NCBI RefSeq assembly: GCF_009601685.2
Contig: NZ_CP045701.2
Span: 6,448,001 to 6,512,000 of the forward strand
DNA: 64,000 bases
Direction: 5' to 3'
Origin: Pseudomonas brassicacearum
GTDB taxonomy: Bacteria > Pseudomonadota > Gammaproteobacteria > Pseudomonadales > Pseudomonadaceae
Shown one piece after another: positions 1 to 9,583 of the stretch; within the stretch, counting starts at the first letter, position 1, and every line of letters begins with the position of its first letter. A program made the translations under genes and the position numbers. Below the pieces are notes generated by a model. It saw nothing but the letters and a program-made list of their open reading frames with translations. It had not been told where the DNA came from and searched no databases.

Positions 1-1971
1 CAGCTCGGCGTCAGCGTATTTCAGCGCGTAGTCCAGGTGCCCCATCAGGTCGGCCTGCAACTGGCCTTGGCCAGGATAGGCGCGCTGCCATTGCTTGCCG
101 ACCCATTCTTCGACAATGGCTGAGCGGCGGTTTTGGCGCTCTTCGAGCATGCGGTACACGCGCAGGGCCGCCAGTTGCTGATTGCTTCCGGCGGGCGCGG
201 TGTTGATTGCATCCAATACACCGCTGGCAATCGCAGGGAGGAAGCGTTTGGACAATAGGTTCAGATAGGCCTCATCCACGGTGGGGCCAATAGCCCTCCC
301 CTGATATAGCCCCATATCCGACAGCAACGGCCAGGCTTGGCGATAGTCGCCGAAGACCAGCACCGCATCACGGATCTGGTCCAGGGGCAGCAATAGGTTG
401 CGCCCGGTAGGGTCGACCTTGGTGTCGATATCCCGCCCACTGAACTCCTGGCTCTTGACCAAGACGTTGACCGCCTTGTCTCGGTTGATGTTGAAGTAAA
501 ACTGCCAGGTGCCGATGACGACCAAACAGCCCAAGGAGGCGACGCTGAACCCGGCGATCAGCAACCGCCGCTTGCTGCGGGCCACCTTGATGTTGTCGCC
601 CGCCAAGCCTGCTTCGGGGTAGATCACTCGTTGGAACAGTTGCTGGGCAAAATAGATGGCGGTGCCACCGGCTGGTTTGACTTCGGGTGGCGGTGGCGGC
701 AGTTGATAGGCTTGCCCCGCTTCTTTGACGAAGGCGTTGCTCAAGGTACCTTGCTGAAGCACCGAGGAGAAATACAGCCCGCGCACCAACGCCGGGGTTG
801 TGAAACGATCGCTGCCGAGCATTTCGCCGAGAAAGCCGAACAGTGCCGGGCGCAAGCCCGCCATCTGATGCATCAGCGCCTGCAAGCGATCACGCTCCTC
901 CAACGTACGCGAATCCCTGGTGCTGTTGAAAACCTGTTCGCTCAGGCAGGCGACAAAGGTTTGGTATTGGCGCGTCAGTTCTGCCAGCCAGGCATCGAAA
1001 TCATCCACCGCGTCCAGGCTGAAGGTGAAGCCCAACAGGTCTTCGCGCCCACTGCGCGACAAGCGGGCGAAGAACTCTTCAAAACCCTCCAGCAGGTCAA
1101 ACTTGCTCAGCGTCACGTACACCGGCAAACGCGTGCCCAACTGCCGCGTCAGCTCAAACAGCCGAGTGCGCAGCAGGTTGGCGTGGGCCTTGCGTTGTTC
1201 GGGACGTTGCGCCAACAAGACCTGCACATCGATCACCAGGACCACGCCGTTCAACGCTCGACGGCTACGGTTGCGCGTCAGCCAGTCGAGCAGGTGCGAC
1301 CAAAGGCGCGCATGGGTGCCGGTGGGCAGTACCGATTTGACCTTGCCCTGTTGCTCGACGTTTTCAGCCGGTGAGTCCGGATGGCTGAGGAACTCACCAG
1401 GAGGGTCGATCAACACCGCCTCGTCACCGATCCACCAATCCACCGGATAGGCCAGTTGCTCTTCCTGATGAGCCCTCACTCCGGCCTTGGTCACATGGGA
1501 TAACGCAAAGCTCTGGTTGGAACGCGTGATCAGACTGGTCTTGCCGGCATTTTCCTCGCCCAGCACCAGATACCACGGCAGTTGATAGAGCGAACGGCGG
1601 CGCTCCATATTGTTCAGCAGGTTGCCCAGGCTGCGGTCCAGCGCACGCTCCTGCGCCTCGATATAAGGCAGACTGGGATCGGCTTGCACCGCTGCCTCAT
1701 GTTGGCGCTCCACCTGTAGACGCTGGTAACGATTACGCACACGCCACGCCCAGATCAGCAGCGGCATCACCACCACCACGACACTGGCCGAGATGCGCAC
1801 CGACAATTCACTCAGCGGTTGATGCTCGCGCCAGGTCCATTGGGGGCCTAGCCACCAGATGGCGATCAGCAAGAACACTACGCCCAGCAGCACCAGCACC
1901 GGCAATGCCTGGTTGAACTGACGCAGTACCGGCAGGCCCCAGCGTTTGAGGTAACTCCAGACCATCCCCAT
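1..1971 (-). CDS. tssM: T6SS membrane-complex protein TssM (IcmF family), 3' end outside window
   Basis: TssM spans the inner membrane and forms, with TssJ and TssL, the trans-envelope channel of the T6SS. About 657 codons are visible; the rest lies beyond the left edge. Two hydrophobic segments (about residues 20-40 and 59-76) precede a cytoplasmic nucleotide-binding domain with the P-loop GEENAGKT at 138-145. A further membrane segment near residue 463 leads into the periplasmic part, as in IcmF proteins. I chose ATG 1971 (MGMVWSY): an AGGAG lies about 6 bases upstream. A second in-frame ATG is at 1965. The gene follows tssA by 9 bases on the same strand, so the two are co-transcribed. Confidence 0.93.
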   Translation of the reverse strand, partial: MGMVWSYLKRWGLPVLRQFNQALPVLVLLGVVFLLIAIWWLGPQWTWREHQPLSELSVRISASVVVVVMPLLIWAWRVRNRYQRLQVERQHEAAVQADPSLPYIEAQERALDRSLGNLLNNMERRRSLYQLPWYLVLGEENAGKTSLITRSNQSFALSHVTKAGVRAHQEEQLAYPVDWWIGDEAVLIDPPGEFLSHPDSPAENVEQQGKVKSVLPTGTHARLWSHLLDWLTRNRSRRALNGVVLVIDVQVLLAQRPEQRKAHANLLRTRLFELTRQLGTRLPVYVTLSKFDLLEGFEEFFARLSRSGREDLLGFTFSLDAVDDFDAWLAELTRQYQTFVACLSEQVFNSTRDSRTLEERDRLQALMHQMAGLRPALFGFLGEMLGSDRFTTPALVRGLYFSSVLQQGTLSNAFVKEAGQAYQLPPPPPEVKPAGGTAIYFAQQLFQRVIYPEAGLAGDNIKVARSKRRLLIAGFSVASLGCLVVIGTWQFYFNINRDKAVNVLVKSQEFSGRDIDTKVDPTGRNLLLPLDQIRDAVLVFGDYRQAWPLLSDMGLYQGRAIGPTVDEAYLNLLSKRFLPAIASGVLDAINTAPAGSNQQLAALRVYRMLEERQNRRSAIVEEWVGKQWQRAYPGQGQLQADLMGHLDYALKYADAEL

Positions 1972-1980
1972 AAATCGCTC

Positions 1981-3417
1981 CTACTCCTTAACCGCTTTAA
2001 TCAAATGACTGTCGTCGACGGGTTGCGCCACCTTCCGGTACAACTCCGGCTCCCACCCTTGCGCCGTGGTCTCGCGCATCAGCCGCGCAACGTTGGCGTA
2101 TAGGTCATCCGCCAGCCACGACAAGCCACGCGATGTCAGCAAGTCGGCGGCGATCACAGTGGCGTAGCTGCGCTGGCGCGGGGCGTCTTGGGCAGCGTGC
2201 AGTTCCTGCAGGCGCAGCAGCACCCGCTCAACGCCTTCAGTGTTGAGTTGGGCTGCCAGTTCGTCGCGCAGGCCGGTGTATTCCTGCACCGGGCTGCCGG
2301 TGGTTTGCGCCTGATCGGCGCCGGTGATCCAGGCCTGGGTCTGCGCATCAATAAACGGTGTGCCGTCGCTAAAACACAGTTCCAACAGCGCCGGAAGACG
2401 ACAGACAAACCGCTCGCAGGTCTGGCGGATGGCGCCGGCCACTTCTTCCATCGCCAGGCGCGAGGCGACCTGGGCGGCCAGGTAACTGCCGCGCAGCCAG
2501 TACGGTGAGGCGCAGACACTTTTTTCGATGCGCAGCAGCAGATTCAGCTCAATGCCGTTATGGTTCAGCGCGTCCTGGTAGCCGTCGACGATATCCTTGG
2601 GCACGGCGGTCAATTCGGTGCGACGGTCGCGGGTGATGGGCGGCGCGGTGCGCAGGTGCGACCACAGGCCGAAGCGGCGCAAGTGATAGCCGGTGGGGTC
2701 GTAGGGGTCTTGCTGGTTGATCTGCTCGGCCATGTTCAACATGGCACGGCGTTGTTCGCGCTCATTGCTCGGCGCTTGCGGCTTGGGGCTGGTGAAAAAG
2801 GCTGACTCCAGCACGCTGCCGGAGGTGGCCACACGGGCGGGCTCAGTGGCAACGACCGGCTCGCTGTATTTCTCCAGTTGGCGTTGCAACGCATCCAACG
2901 GCGCCGGATCGAGCTTGGCGCTTTCGGCGCAACGTTGCAGGTTGGCCAGGGCCAGTTCTGCCGCGGCTTGATAAGCCGGTTCAAAGCTGCTGCGCTCCAA
3001 GGTCGGCAACACCTGTCCAAGGTCGCTCAGCAGGCGCTGCACCTGCTTGCGCTTGTTCAGATAGCCGGTAGGGCCGGGCTTGGGGTGGGCACTGTCCCAA
3101 TACCGTTCAACCATGCCGGTGACCAAACTCAGGGCATCGGCCCAACGCGCCCATTGGCGAGTTCGCAGCCAGACCACTTGCAGATGGGCGACGATGCGCC
3201 AGTGCTTGCACTGGGTCGCCAGGTATTGGCGGGAGGCTTCGTCGATATAGGGCCAGTCGATATCCCCTTCGCGCAGGCCGCCGAGCTTGACCATTTCCTG
3301 GTCGATGGCCTGGTAGGTTTCGTCCTCCATATCGAAATGCCCGGCGGGTAGCTCGGGATCGATGGGGGTCAGCAGTAACTTGACAGTGTCCGCCGGCACG
3401 TCGATCACCAGCGACAT
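1981..3417 (-). CDS. tssA: T6SS protein TssA (ImpA N-terminal domain, VasJ-like C-terminus)
   Basis: TssA caps or primes the growing T6SS sheath and contacts the baseplate and membrane complex. The 478-aa protein has an ImpA_N-type region in its first ~150 residues, including the motif RWADALSLVTGMVERYWDSA, which fits the family. The remainder resembles the VasJ-type C-terminal part: a proline-rich linker near 200-230 and then a helical domain. The start overlaps the end of the upstream vasI-like gene by 13 bases and the stop lies 9 bases before tssM, giving a tight three-gene operon on the minus strand. Assignment to TssA is firm; the C-terminal subclass is inferred from memory of the family. 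Confidence 0.9.
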   Translation of the reverse strand: MSLVIDVPADTVKLLLTPIDPELPAGHFDMEDETYQAIDQEMVKLGGLREGDIDWPYIDEASRQYLATQCKHWRIVAHLQVVWLRTRQWARWADALSLVTGMVERYWDSAHPKPGPTGYLNKRKQVQRLLSDLGQVLPTLERSSFEPAYQAAAELALANLQRCAESAKLDPAPLDALQRQLEKYSEPVVATEPARVATSGSVLESAFFTSPKPQAPSNEREQRRAMLNMAEQINQQDPYDPTGYHLRRFGLWSHLRTAPPITRDRRTELTAVPKDIVDGYQDALNHNGIELNLLLRIEKSVCASPYWLRGSYLAAQVASRLAMEEVAGAIRQTCERFVCRLPALLELCFSDGTPFIDAQTQAWITGADQAQTTGSPVQEYTGLRDELAAQLNTEGVERVLLRLQELHAAQDAPRQRSYATVIAADLLTSRGLSWLADDLYANVARLMRETTAQGWEPELYRKVAQPVDDSHLIKAVKE

Positions 3418-4067
3418 ACTTGGCGCTCCTGCTCGATCAGTTCACCCAGCCCTTCGGCATCGAAGACCAGGCCGTGCAGCTGCGGATAGTCACTCTCCAG
3501 CCGCAGGCGCTGGCCGCCGCCCATGTTGCGCAACAGGGAAATCGCCTGCAGCCCGCGCCCGGCGTCGACCACCAGGCCCGCGTCGTCTAGGACCTGCCAC
3601 TGATAAGCCGCGGAGACCGGGCGTTCATCCTTGAACAGCTGGATGCGAATCTTGTTGGGCTTGGCCGGTTCATCCAGCACCAGTTGCAGGCGCGATATTT
3701 TCGATTCGCAACTGATGGCCAAATAGGGCCGAGGCGGCAACGCTCCCAGGGCCGGGGCGGAAATCACCAAGCGGGGTTGTTGGTCGTTGTCCGGCTCCGG
3801 GAATGACGACAACAGGAAACGCTGGTCCTCGGGGGAACGCTTGGCTTCATTGCGCTGGACCAGATCGACAATCGGCAGTACCCGGCCCAGGGCATGTGGT
3901 GCCGCTGGTGCGTGATGAATGGGCGTACCAGCGGCCAAATCAAAACACTCCAGCCGCTTCAAAGGGGAGACGATGGAGGGGCAATCTTGTGTCGCCGCTT
4001 GCACACCCGTTACAGCCACCACCATGAGACAAAGCCCCCATTTCCACCCTCGCCATCCGTCGCGCAT
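3405..4067 (-). CDS. VasI/TagO-like T6SS-associated secreted protein
   Basis: This 220-aa protein begins with a signal peptide (hydrophobic GLCLMVVAVTGVQA, cleavage expected near residue 24) and continues with CPSIVSPLKRLECFD, an N-terminal cysteine pattern I associate with the VasI/TagO family encoded in T6SS clusters. Its exact role is not settled; location is presumably periplasmic. An ATG 42 bases further upstream is possible, but the start at 4067 has an AGGAGGTG ribosome site 6 bases before it and exposes the signal peptide at the N-terminus. It overlaps tssA by 13 bases and is the first gene of the leftward arm, divergent from tssB. Confidence 0.75.
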   Translation of the reverse strand: MRDGWRGWKWGLCLMVVAVTGVQAATQDCPSIVSPLKRLECFDLAAGTPIHHAPAAPHALGRVLPIVDLVQRNEAKRSPEDQRFLLSSFPEPDNDQQPRLVISAPALGALPPRPYLAISCESKISRLQLVLDEPAKPNKIRIQLFKDERPVSAAYQWQVLDDAGLVVDAGRGLQAISLLRNMGGGQRLRLESDYPQLHGLVFDAEGLGELIEQERQVCRW

Positions 4068-4393
4068 CAACACCTCCTGAAATGCCTCATTGAGGTCCAA
4101 ATCAGACATTTTTTTAAGTTTTCGAACTACCGCTTTTTAGCATGCGAGTTCAACGATTAACTTTAAGAGCATCTCCTGAGTTCAACGGGGAGGCAAGTAA
4201 AAGACGAACAGCACACCACAAAACCCGAACAAAAAAAATGCCTGTCAGATATTTCTATAACCACCGTAGGAACAATGCAAACTTGTACAACTCCCTATGC
4301 CAGCTTCCTACGAATCGCGTCCACATCGTCCTACATGACAAATATTGCAATAGCCGGTTCTAATGCGCCGACCTTCCGAAAAGGATTTTCCCT
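4068..4393. promoter_or_regulatory. AT-rich divergent promoter region between the two T6SS arms
   Basis: This 326-bp gap separates the leftward vasI-tssA-tssM arm from the rightward tssB arm and is clearly richer in A and T than the flanking genes. No open frame with ribosome site and coding character is visible. A sigma70-like promoter facing tssB is noted separately. I saw no TGGCAC-N5-TTGC sigma54 site on reading it through. Confidence 0.6.
4335..4364 (+). promoter_or_regulatory. Candidate sigma70-type promoter for tssB
   Basis: ATGACA at 4335-4340 (5 of 6 to TTGACA) and TCTAAT at 4359-4364 (5 of 6 to TATAAT) are separated by 18 bases. Transcription would start near 4371, giving a leader of about 23 bases that contains an AAAAGGA ribosome site before the ATG at 4394. 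Found by eye only. Confidence 0.4.
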
Positions 4394-4897
4394 ATGTCGA
4401 AAACTCAGGGTTCTGTCGCGCCCAAAGAACGCGTCAACATCAAGTACGTCCCAGCCACGGGCGATCAGCAGGCTGAAGTTGAGTTACCTCTGAAGTTGTT
4501 GATTACCGGTGACTTCAAAGGCCACAGCGAACTAACCGCCCTTGAAGACCGGCAGTCCGTTCGAATAGACAAAGACACCTTCAATGAGGTAATGAGCAAA
4601 GCCGAAGTTGCTCTGGACATGGCTGTTCCGTCTGTTTTGAACAACAACCATGACACCGACTTGAATGTGCAAATTCAATTCAAAAACATCAACGACTTCG
4701 GCCCCGACGCCGTCGCCCGCCAAGTGCCTGAATTGAACAAGTTGCTGGAACTGCGCGAAGCCCTGGTTGCACTCAAAGGCCCCATGGGCAATGTCCCGGC
4801 ATTTCGCAAACACCTGCAGAGTCTGCTGACCGATGAAACCGCCCGCCAACGTCTGGCAAGCGAACTGAATCTGGTGCTCGACGCGCCCCACAACTGA
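4394..4897 (+). CDS. tssB: T6SS contractile sheath small subunit TssB (VipA/ImpB)
   Basis: TssB pairs with TssC to build the contractile sheath around the Hcp tube in the cytoplasm. The 167-aa length fits the family. The start MSKTQGSVAPKERVNIKY and the following ELPLKLLITGDF segment are typical of VipA, as is the RLASELNLVLDA end. AAAAGGA upstream supports the ATG at 4394. It is the first gene of the rightward arm; its TGA is followed after 30 bases by the preferred tssC start, the usual tssBC pairing. Confidence 0.96.
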   Translation: MSKTQGSVAPKERVNIKYVPATGDQQAEVELPLKLLITGDFKGHSELTALEDRQSVRIDKDTFNEVMSKAEVALDMAVPSVLNNNHDTDLNVQIQFKNINDFGPDAVARQVPELNKLLELREALVALKGPMGNVPAFRKHLQSLLTDETARQRLASELNLVLDAPHN

Positions 4898-4927
4898 TTG
4901 AACGCCCTTCTCAACGGAGTACTCCCC

Positions 4928-6406
4928 ATGCCCATGGAAAGCGCCGCCGCCCACGTATTGGTGGCTGACGAATCGCCGTCGTTGCTCGACCAATTGCTGG
5001 CCAACACCACCATCCGCCCCTCCCAGGAAGGTTATGCCGTGGCCCGTCAGGGTGTGGCCGCGTTCATCAGCGAGATCCTGCAAAGCGGTGACCACCAGCA
5101 GCCGGTCAACAAGCATCGGGTCGACCAGATGATTGCTGAAATCGACCGTGCCTTGAGCAAGCAGATGGACGTAATCCTGCACCAGCCGCAGTTCCAGCAA
5201 CTGGAATCGGCCTGGCGTGGGTTGAAGCTGCTGGTGGATCGCACGGATTTCCGCGAGAACATCAAGCTGGAAATGCTGCATGTCACCAAGGAAGAGTTGC
5301 TGGACGACTTCGACAACGCCGGCGATATCACCCGCAGCGGTCTGTACAAGCACGCCTACACCTCCGGTTACGGCCAGTTCGGTGGCGAGCCTATCGCGGC
5401 GATGATCGGCAACTACACCTTCGGCCCGTCATCCCAGGACATGAAGCTGTTGAGCTACGTCGCCTCCGTGGGCGCCATGGCCCATGCACCGTTCGTGATG
5501 GCGGCCGGCCCTGAGTTCTTCAACCTCAAGAGCTACCAGGACCTGCCGTCGGTCAAGGAAGTCAGCGACATCTTCGAAGGCCCCGGCCACACCAAATGGC
5601 GCAGCCTGCGCGAGATGGAAGACTCCAAATACATCGCCGCAACACTGCCGCGCTTTCTGCTGCGCTCGCCTTACAACGGGCTGGAGAACCCGATTCGCAG
5701 CTTCTGCTACAACGAAACCGTCGACGGCAACCACGACAACTACCTGTGGGGCAACACCGCGTTCCTGATGGCCACGCGCATCACCGACAGTTTCGCCCGC
5801 TACCGCTGGTGCCCAAACATCATCGGCCCACAATCCGGCGGCGCGGTGGACGACTTGCCGGTGCACCTGTACGAATCCCTCGGCCAATTGCAGGCCAAGA
5901 TCCCCACCGAAGTGCTGATTTCCGACCGCAAAGAATTCGAGCTGGCCGAAGCCGGCTTCATCCCGCTGACCATGCGCAAGGACAGCGACAACGCGGCGTT
6001 CTTCTCCGCCAACTCGGTGCAAAAACCGAAGAACTTCCCCAAGACCCGCGAAGGCCAGGAAGCCCAGACCAACTACAAGCTCGGCACCCAGTTGCCGTAT
6101 CTATTTATCGTCAATCGCCTGGCCCATTACATCAAGGTGCTGCAACGTGAACAGATCGGCAGTTGGAAGGAACGCCAGGATCTGGAACGCGAACTCAACA
6201 CCTGGCTCAAGCAGTACATCGCCGATCAGGAAAACCCGTCGTCCGACGTACGCAGCCGTCGCCCCTTGCGTGCCGCGCAAATTGTCGTGCAGGACGTGGC
6301 TGGCGATCCGGGCTGGTACCAGGTGTCGCTGGCCGTGCGCCCACACTTCAAGTACATGGGCGCCAACTTCGAAATCTCCCTGGTCGGCCGCCTGGACACC
6401 CAATAA
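4928..6406 (+). CDS. tssC: T6SS contractile sheath large subunit TssC (VipB/ImpC)
   Basis: TssC is the major sheath subunit. The protein of about 492 aa contains the well-conserved VipB stretches SAWRGLKLLVDRTDFREN and PRFLLRSPYN and ends with the insert-domain motif HFKYMGANFEISLVGRLD. The frame stays open back to a TTG at 4898, but ATG 4928 is preferred because CGGAGTAC lies just upstream; MESAAAHV at 4934 is a second option. The stop TAA touches the ATG of tssE, indicating translational coupling. Confidence 0.96.
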   Translation: MPMESAAAHVLVADESPSLLDQLLANTTIRPSQEGYAVARQGVAAFISEILQSGDHQQPVNKHRVDQMIAEIDRALSKQMDVILHQPQFQQLESAWRGLKLLVDRTDFRENIKLEMLHVTKEELLDDFDNAGDITRSGLYKHAYTSGYGQFGGEPIAAMIGNYTFGPSSQDMKLLSYVASVGAMAHAPFVMAAGPEFFNLKSYQDLPSVKEVSDIFEGPGHTKWRSLREMEDSKYIAATLPRFLLRSPYNGLENPIRSFCYNETVDGNHDNYLWGNTAFLMATRITDSFARYRWCPNIIGPQSGGAVDDLPVHLYESLGQLQAKIPTEVLISDRKEFELAEAGFIPLTMRKDSDNAAFFSANSVQKPKNFPKTREGQEAQTNYKLGTQLPYLFIVNRLAHYIKVLQREQIGSWKERQDLERELNTWLKQYIADQENPSSDVRSRRPLRAAQIVVQDVAGDPGWYQVSLAVRPHFKYMGANFEISLVGRLDTQ

Positions 6407-6820
6407 ATGGGCGGCAGCCTGTTCGAACGCCTGGAACCCGACGCACCGCGCTACCGCCCCGGCAGCGCGGATGAACAGGCGCGACAGCGGGTCGAGGCGA
6501 TCAAACGTCACTTGGAACACGTGCTCAATTCACGTCAGGGCTGTTCGCAAAGCAGCCCTGAACTGGGCCTGCGCGATTTCAATGGGGTTACCCAGGCCAG
6601 CAGTGATCTGGTGGTGGCTATCAGCGCCGATATCCAGCGCTCGGTGGAAGCGTTTGAACCCCGCATCCAGGTCACGGGCGTGCGCTACCGGCCCGACCCG
6701 GACCTGCCGCTGGAGCTGAACTTTCGCCTGGATTGCCAGGTGCGGGTCAACCACAAGGAAGAACAGGTACAGATCGAGGTGGCCATGCATGGCCGCGACG
6801 GCTACACCCGCGTGAGATGA
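6407..6820 (+). CDS. tssE: T6SS baseplate protein TssE (gp25-like)
   Basis: TssE is the gp25 homologue at the sheath-baseplate junction. The 137-aa protein starts GGSLFERLEPDAPRYR, as TssE proteins commonly do, and has a gp25-type core with LNSRQGCSQSSPELGLRDFNG, the early part of the fold. The ATG directly follows the tssC stop codon and tssF starts 10 bases after its end. Length and position agree with the tssBCEFG order found in many Pseudomonas clusters. Confidence 0.93.
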   Translation: MGGSLFERLEPDAPRYRPGSADEQARQRVEAIKRHLEHVLNSRQGCSQSSPELGLRDFNGVTQASSDLVVAISADIQRSVEAFEPRIQVTGVRYRPDPDLPLELNFRLDCQVRVNHKEEQVQIEVAMHGRDGYTRVR

Positions 6821-6830
6821 TGAGGATGCG

Positions 6831-8597
6831 ATGGACTTGAAACAACGCTTTGCCGAGGAACTGCGCTACCTGCGCGAACTCGGCCGCGAGTTTGCCGAGG
6901 ACAACCCGCAGCTGGCGCAGTTTCTCGGCGATCAGGCCGGCGACCCGGACGTGGAGCGGCTGCTGGAAGGCTTTGCCTTCCTCACCGCCAAGCTGGGCAT
7001 GAAGATCGACGATGATTTGCCGGAACTGACCCATCCGCTGTTGCAGATGCTCTGGCCCAACTACCTGCGGCCCTTGCCCAGCGCGACCATCATTCGCTTT
7101 ACACCGTTGCCCGACGCGATCAGCCAGCGCCAGCTGATTCCCAAAGGCACGCCGTTGTTTGCCAAACCGGTAGATGGCATCTCCTGCCAGTTCCGCACCT
7201 GCACCGACATCAACCTGTACCCACTGGCCTTGCAGGAGGTCAGTGACGCCCACAGCCGTGAGGCCTCGGTGATGCGCATCGACCTCAAGGTGTTGACCGA
7301 GCAGCCACTGACCAGCATGGCCTGTGACCAGCTGGACTTTCACCTGGGCGGCGATAACGCCACCGCGCTGACCTTGTACCTGTGGCTTGCCCATTATCTG
7401 GACAGCGTCACGCTGCACATCAATGACCAAAGCTATCGCCTGTCGGCCAAGGATATTGGCTTCCCCGGCTTCACCCCCGAGGAGGCCCTGCTGCCCTATC
7501 CGCGCAACGTGTTCGATGGCTACCGCATCCTGCAGGAGTACTTTGTGTTCCCGCAGCGGTACCACTTTTTCAGTCTGAACCGCCTGGCTCACGTTTGGCC
7601 GGATGCCAGCGCCACCACCCTGCGTTTCGAGTTTCAGTTCAGCCGGCCAATGCCGCACGATATCCGCCTGCGTACCAGCGACCTGCACCTGTACTGCGCG
7701 CCGGCCGTCAACCTGTTCCGCCACGATGCCAACCCTATTGCGCTGGACGGGCGCAGCCTGGAGCGGCGTATCAGCCCCAGCGGCAACAGACCCGAAGCCT
7801 ACGAGATTTTTAGTGTCGACAAGGTGACTGGCTGGGATGCCGCCGACAAGGAGCGCAAGGGCGATCCATTGCGGCGCTTTACGCCGTTCGAGTCCTTCCA
7901 GCATGAGATCGAACACGCGCGAGGCCGCACGGCACTGTACTTCCGCACGCATATCGAGGAGTCCCATGGCCGCGAGGGCTTGCGTCATCGCATTGCTTTC
8001 GTGCGCGGCGATGAAAGCCTGTACATCGGTGAGCATGAAGCGGCGTCCATCGAGTTGACCTGTAGCAACCGTGATCTGCCGCAGTTGCTGGGTGTTGGGG
8101 ATGTGTCGCTGTCCACCGAAGTCACGCCGTCGTTTGCCACCTACACCAACCTGATCGCACCGACTCGCAGCTACCGGCCCGTGCTGGACAGCAGCCTGCA
8201 CTGGACGCTGATTTCCAACCTGTCGCTGAACTACCTGTCGCTGCTGTCGGCCGAGCCGCTCAAGGCGGTGATCCGCGCCTACGACTTTGCCGCCTTGCAC
8301 GACTTGCAACAGGCCCGCGCCACCCGCAAGCGCCTCAACGGCATCCACGAGGCCGTGACCACGCCCATCGACTGGCTGATGAAAGGCCAGCCGGTGCGCG
8401 GCTTGCAGACCCGCCTGCAATTGGACCAGAACGCTTTTCTCTGCGAGGGCGAGCTGTACCTGTTCGCCAGCGTGCTTTCGCACTTCTTCGCCCTGTACGC
8501 GAGCATCAATTCCTTCCATCGCCTGGAAGTGATCAATACCACCAACAACGAGCGTTATGAATGGCCACTGTTGACCGGCAGACAACCCGTGATCTAG
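6831..8597 (+). CDS. tssF: T6SS baseplate protein TssF (ImpG/VasA)
   Basis: TssF is the large wedge subunit of the T6SS baseplate. The 588-aa protein opens with FAEELRYLRELGREFAEDNP and contains LEGFAFLTAKLGMKIDDDLPEL, both hallmark VasA segments, and ends with the INTTNNERYEWPLLTGRQPV region. A GATGAGGATGCG ribosome context precedes the ATG. Its last 37 bases overlap the start of tssG, consistent with coupled translation of two proteins that work in one complex. A 702-codon open frame on the opposite strand is a high-GC shadow. Confidence 0.95.
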   Translation: MDLKQRFAEELRYLRELGREFAEDNPQLAQFLGDQAGDPDVERLLEGFAFLTAKLGMKIDDDLPELTHPLLQMLWPNYLRPLPSATIIRFTPLPDAISQRQLIPKGTPLFAKPVDGISCQFRTCTDINLYPLALQEVSDAHSREASVMRIDLKVLTEQPLTSMACDQLDFHLGGDNATALTLYLWLAHYLDSVTLHINDQSYRLSAKDIGFPGFTPEEALLPYPRNVFDGYRILQEYFVFPQRYHFFSLNRLAHVWPDASATTLRFEFQFSRPMPHDIRLRTSDLHLYCAPAVNLFRHDANPIALDGRSLERRISPSGNRPEAYEIFSVDKVTGWDAADKERKGDPLRRFTPFESFQHEIEHARGRTALYFRTHIEESHGREGLRHRIAFVRGDESLYIGEHEAASIELTCSNRDLPQLLGVGDVSLSTEVTPSFATYTNLIAPTRSYRPVLDSSLHWTLISNLSLNYLSLLSAEPLKAVIRAYDFAALHDLQQARATRKRLNGIHEAVTTPIDWLMKGQPVRGLQTRLQLDQNAFLCEGELYLFASVLSHFFALYASINSFHRLEVINTTNNERYEWPLLTGRQPVI

Positions 8598-9583
8598 CCG
8601 ATGTGCTGCTGGCTGACGCGCGGAACTATTCGTTTCACCGTCTGCTGGAGCATTTGCACGCTTTGCATGGCGATGACCTGGAGGCGCAGCCCTTGAGTGC
8701 TGCGGCGCGCCGCCGTGTGCGCCTGCAAAGCCATGCGGGGCTGGGCTTTCCGGCCTCCGACGTGGTCGAGGCGGTGCGCCTTGAGGAGGATCGCGAAGAG
8801 ATGCGCTATCGCTTGCAGACGAGCTTCTTTGGCTTGCACGGTACCGACTCGCCACTGCCCGGCTATTACCTTGATCGTCTGGCTTACGAGCAGGCTCAGG
8901 AGCGCGGGATCCGCCCGGCGTTCATGGATTTTTTCAACCATCGCTTGCTGACCCTGCTTCACACCAGCTGGCGCAAGTACCGCTACTACATTCGCTTTCA
9001 GGCCGAGGCCAGCGACCGCTTTTCGCGCTACGTATTCTCCATGGTCGGGCTGAACGACAACGACCTTCGCGGTGCCACGCCGCTGCCCTGGGGCCGCCTG
9101 CTGAGCTTTGCCGGGTTGATTGCCAGCCGTAGCCGGTCGCCCTCGGTGGTGTCTGGCATTGTCGAGCATTGCTTCGACCTGAACGGCGTGTACATCCGTG
9201 AATTCGAGGTGCGCACGGTAAACTTTCCGCAGCGTCAGCGCATGGCGTTGGGCAAAGTCAACGGCACCCTGGGCAACGACTTTGTGGTGGGTGACCGCAG
9301 CAAGACCCGCGCCAGCAAATTCACCTTGGTGATTCCCAACCTGACCCAGACGCGCTTTCGGCAGTTTTTGCCCAGTGGTGAGCAGTTCGGACGATTGCGC
9401 CAGTTGATGGATTTTCTACTGCGCGACGTCACCGCCTACGACCTGGAACTGGGCCTGCGCGAAGAGGATGTACCGCCCTTCAACCTGCAACGCGCTGGCG
9501 GCACCCACCTGGGCTGGACCAGCTTTATCGAACATCAAGAACAACGTCATCCCGCCGTGGTGCGGATTCGGGGGCGCGCATGA
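8561..9583 (+). CDS. tssG: T6SS baseplate protein TssG (ImpH/VasB)
   Basis: TssG forms the wedge heterotrimer with two TssF copies. The 340-aa protein has the ImpH features NYSFHRLLEHLHAL, GLGFPASDVVEA and FFGLHGTDSPLPGYYL, plus a C-terminal DLELGLREEDVPPFNL segment. The chosen ATG lies inside tssF, 37 bases before its stop; no better start exists downstream without losing the conserved N-terminus. Its own end overlaps the next gene by 4 bases (ATGA). Confidence 0.94.
   Translation: MATVDRQTTRDLADVLLADARNYSFHRLLEHLHALHGDDLEAQPLSAAARRRVRLQSHAGLGFPASDVVEAVRLEEDREEMRYRLQTSFFGLHGTDSPLPGYYLDRLAYEQAQERGIRPAFMDFFNHRLLTLLHTSWRKYRYYIRFQAEASDRFSRYVFSMVGLNDNDLRGATPLPWGRLLSFAGLIASRSRSPSVVSGIVEHCFDLNGVYIREFEVRTVNFPQRQRMALGKVNGTLGNDFVVGDRSKTRASKFTLVIPNLTQTRFRQFLPSGEQFGRLRQLMDFLLRDVTAYDLELGLREEDVPPFNLQRAGGTHLGWTSFIEHQEQRHPAVVRIRGRA

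Noticed and set aside
6747..8855. 702-codon open frame antisense to tssF
   Set aside because: High-GC codon bias leaves the opposite strand open. The composition (rich in Q, H, A, V) is typical of a shadow, and tssF has clear family motifs.
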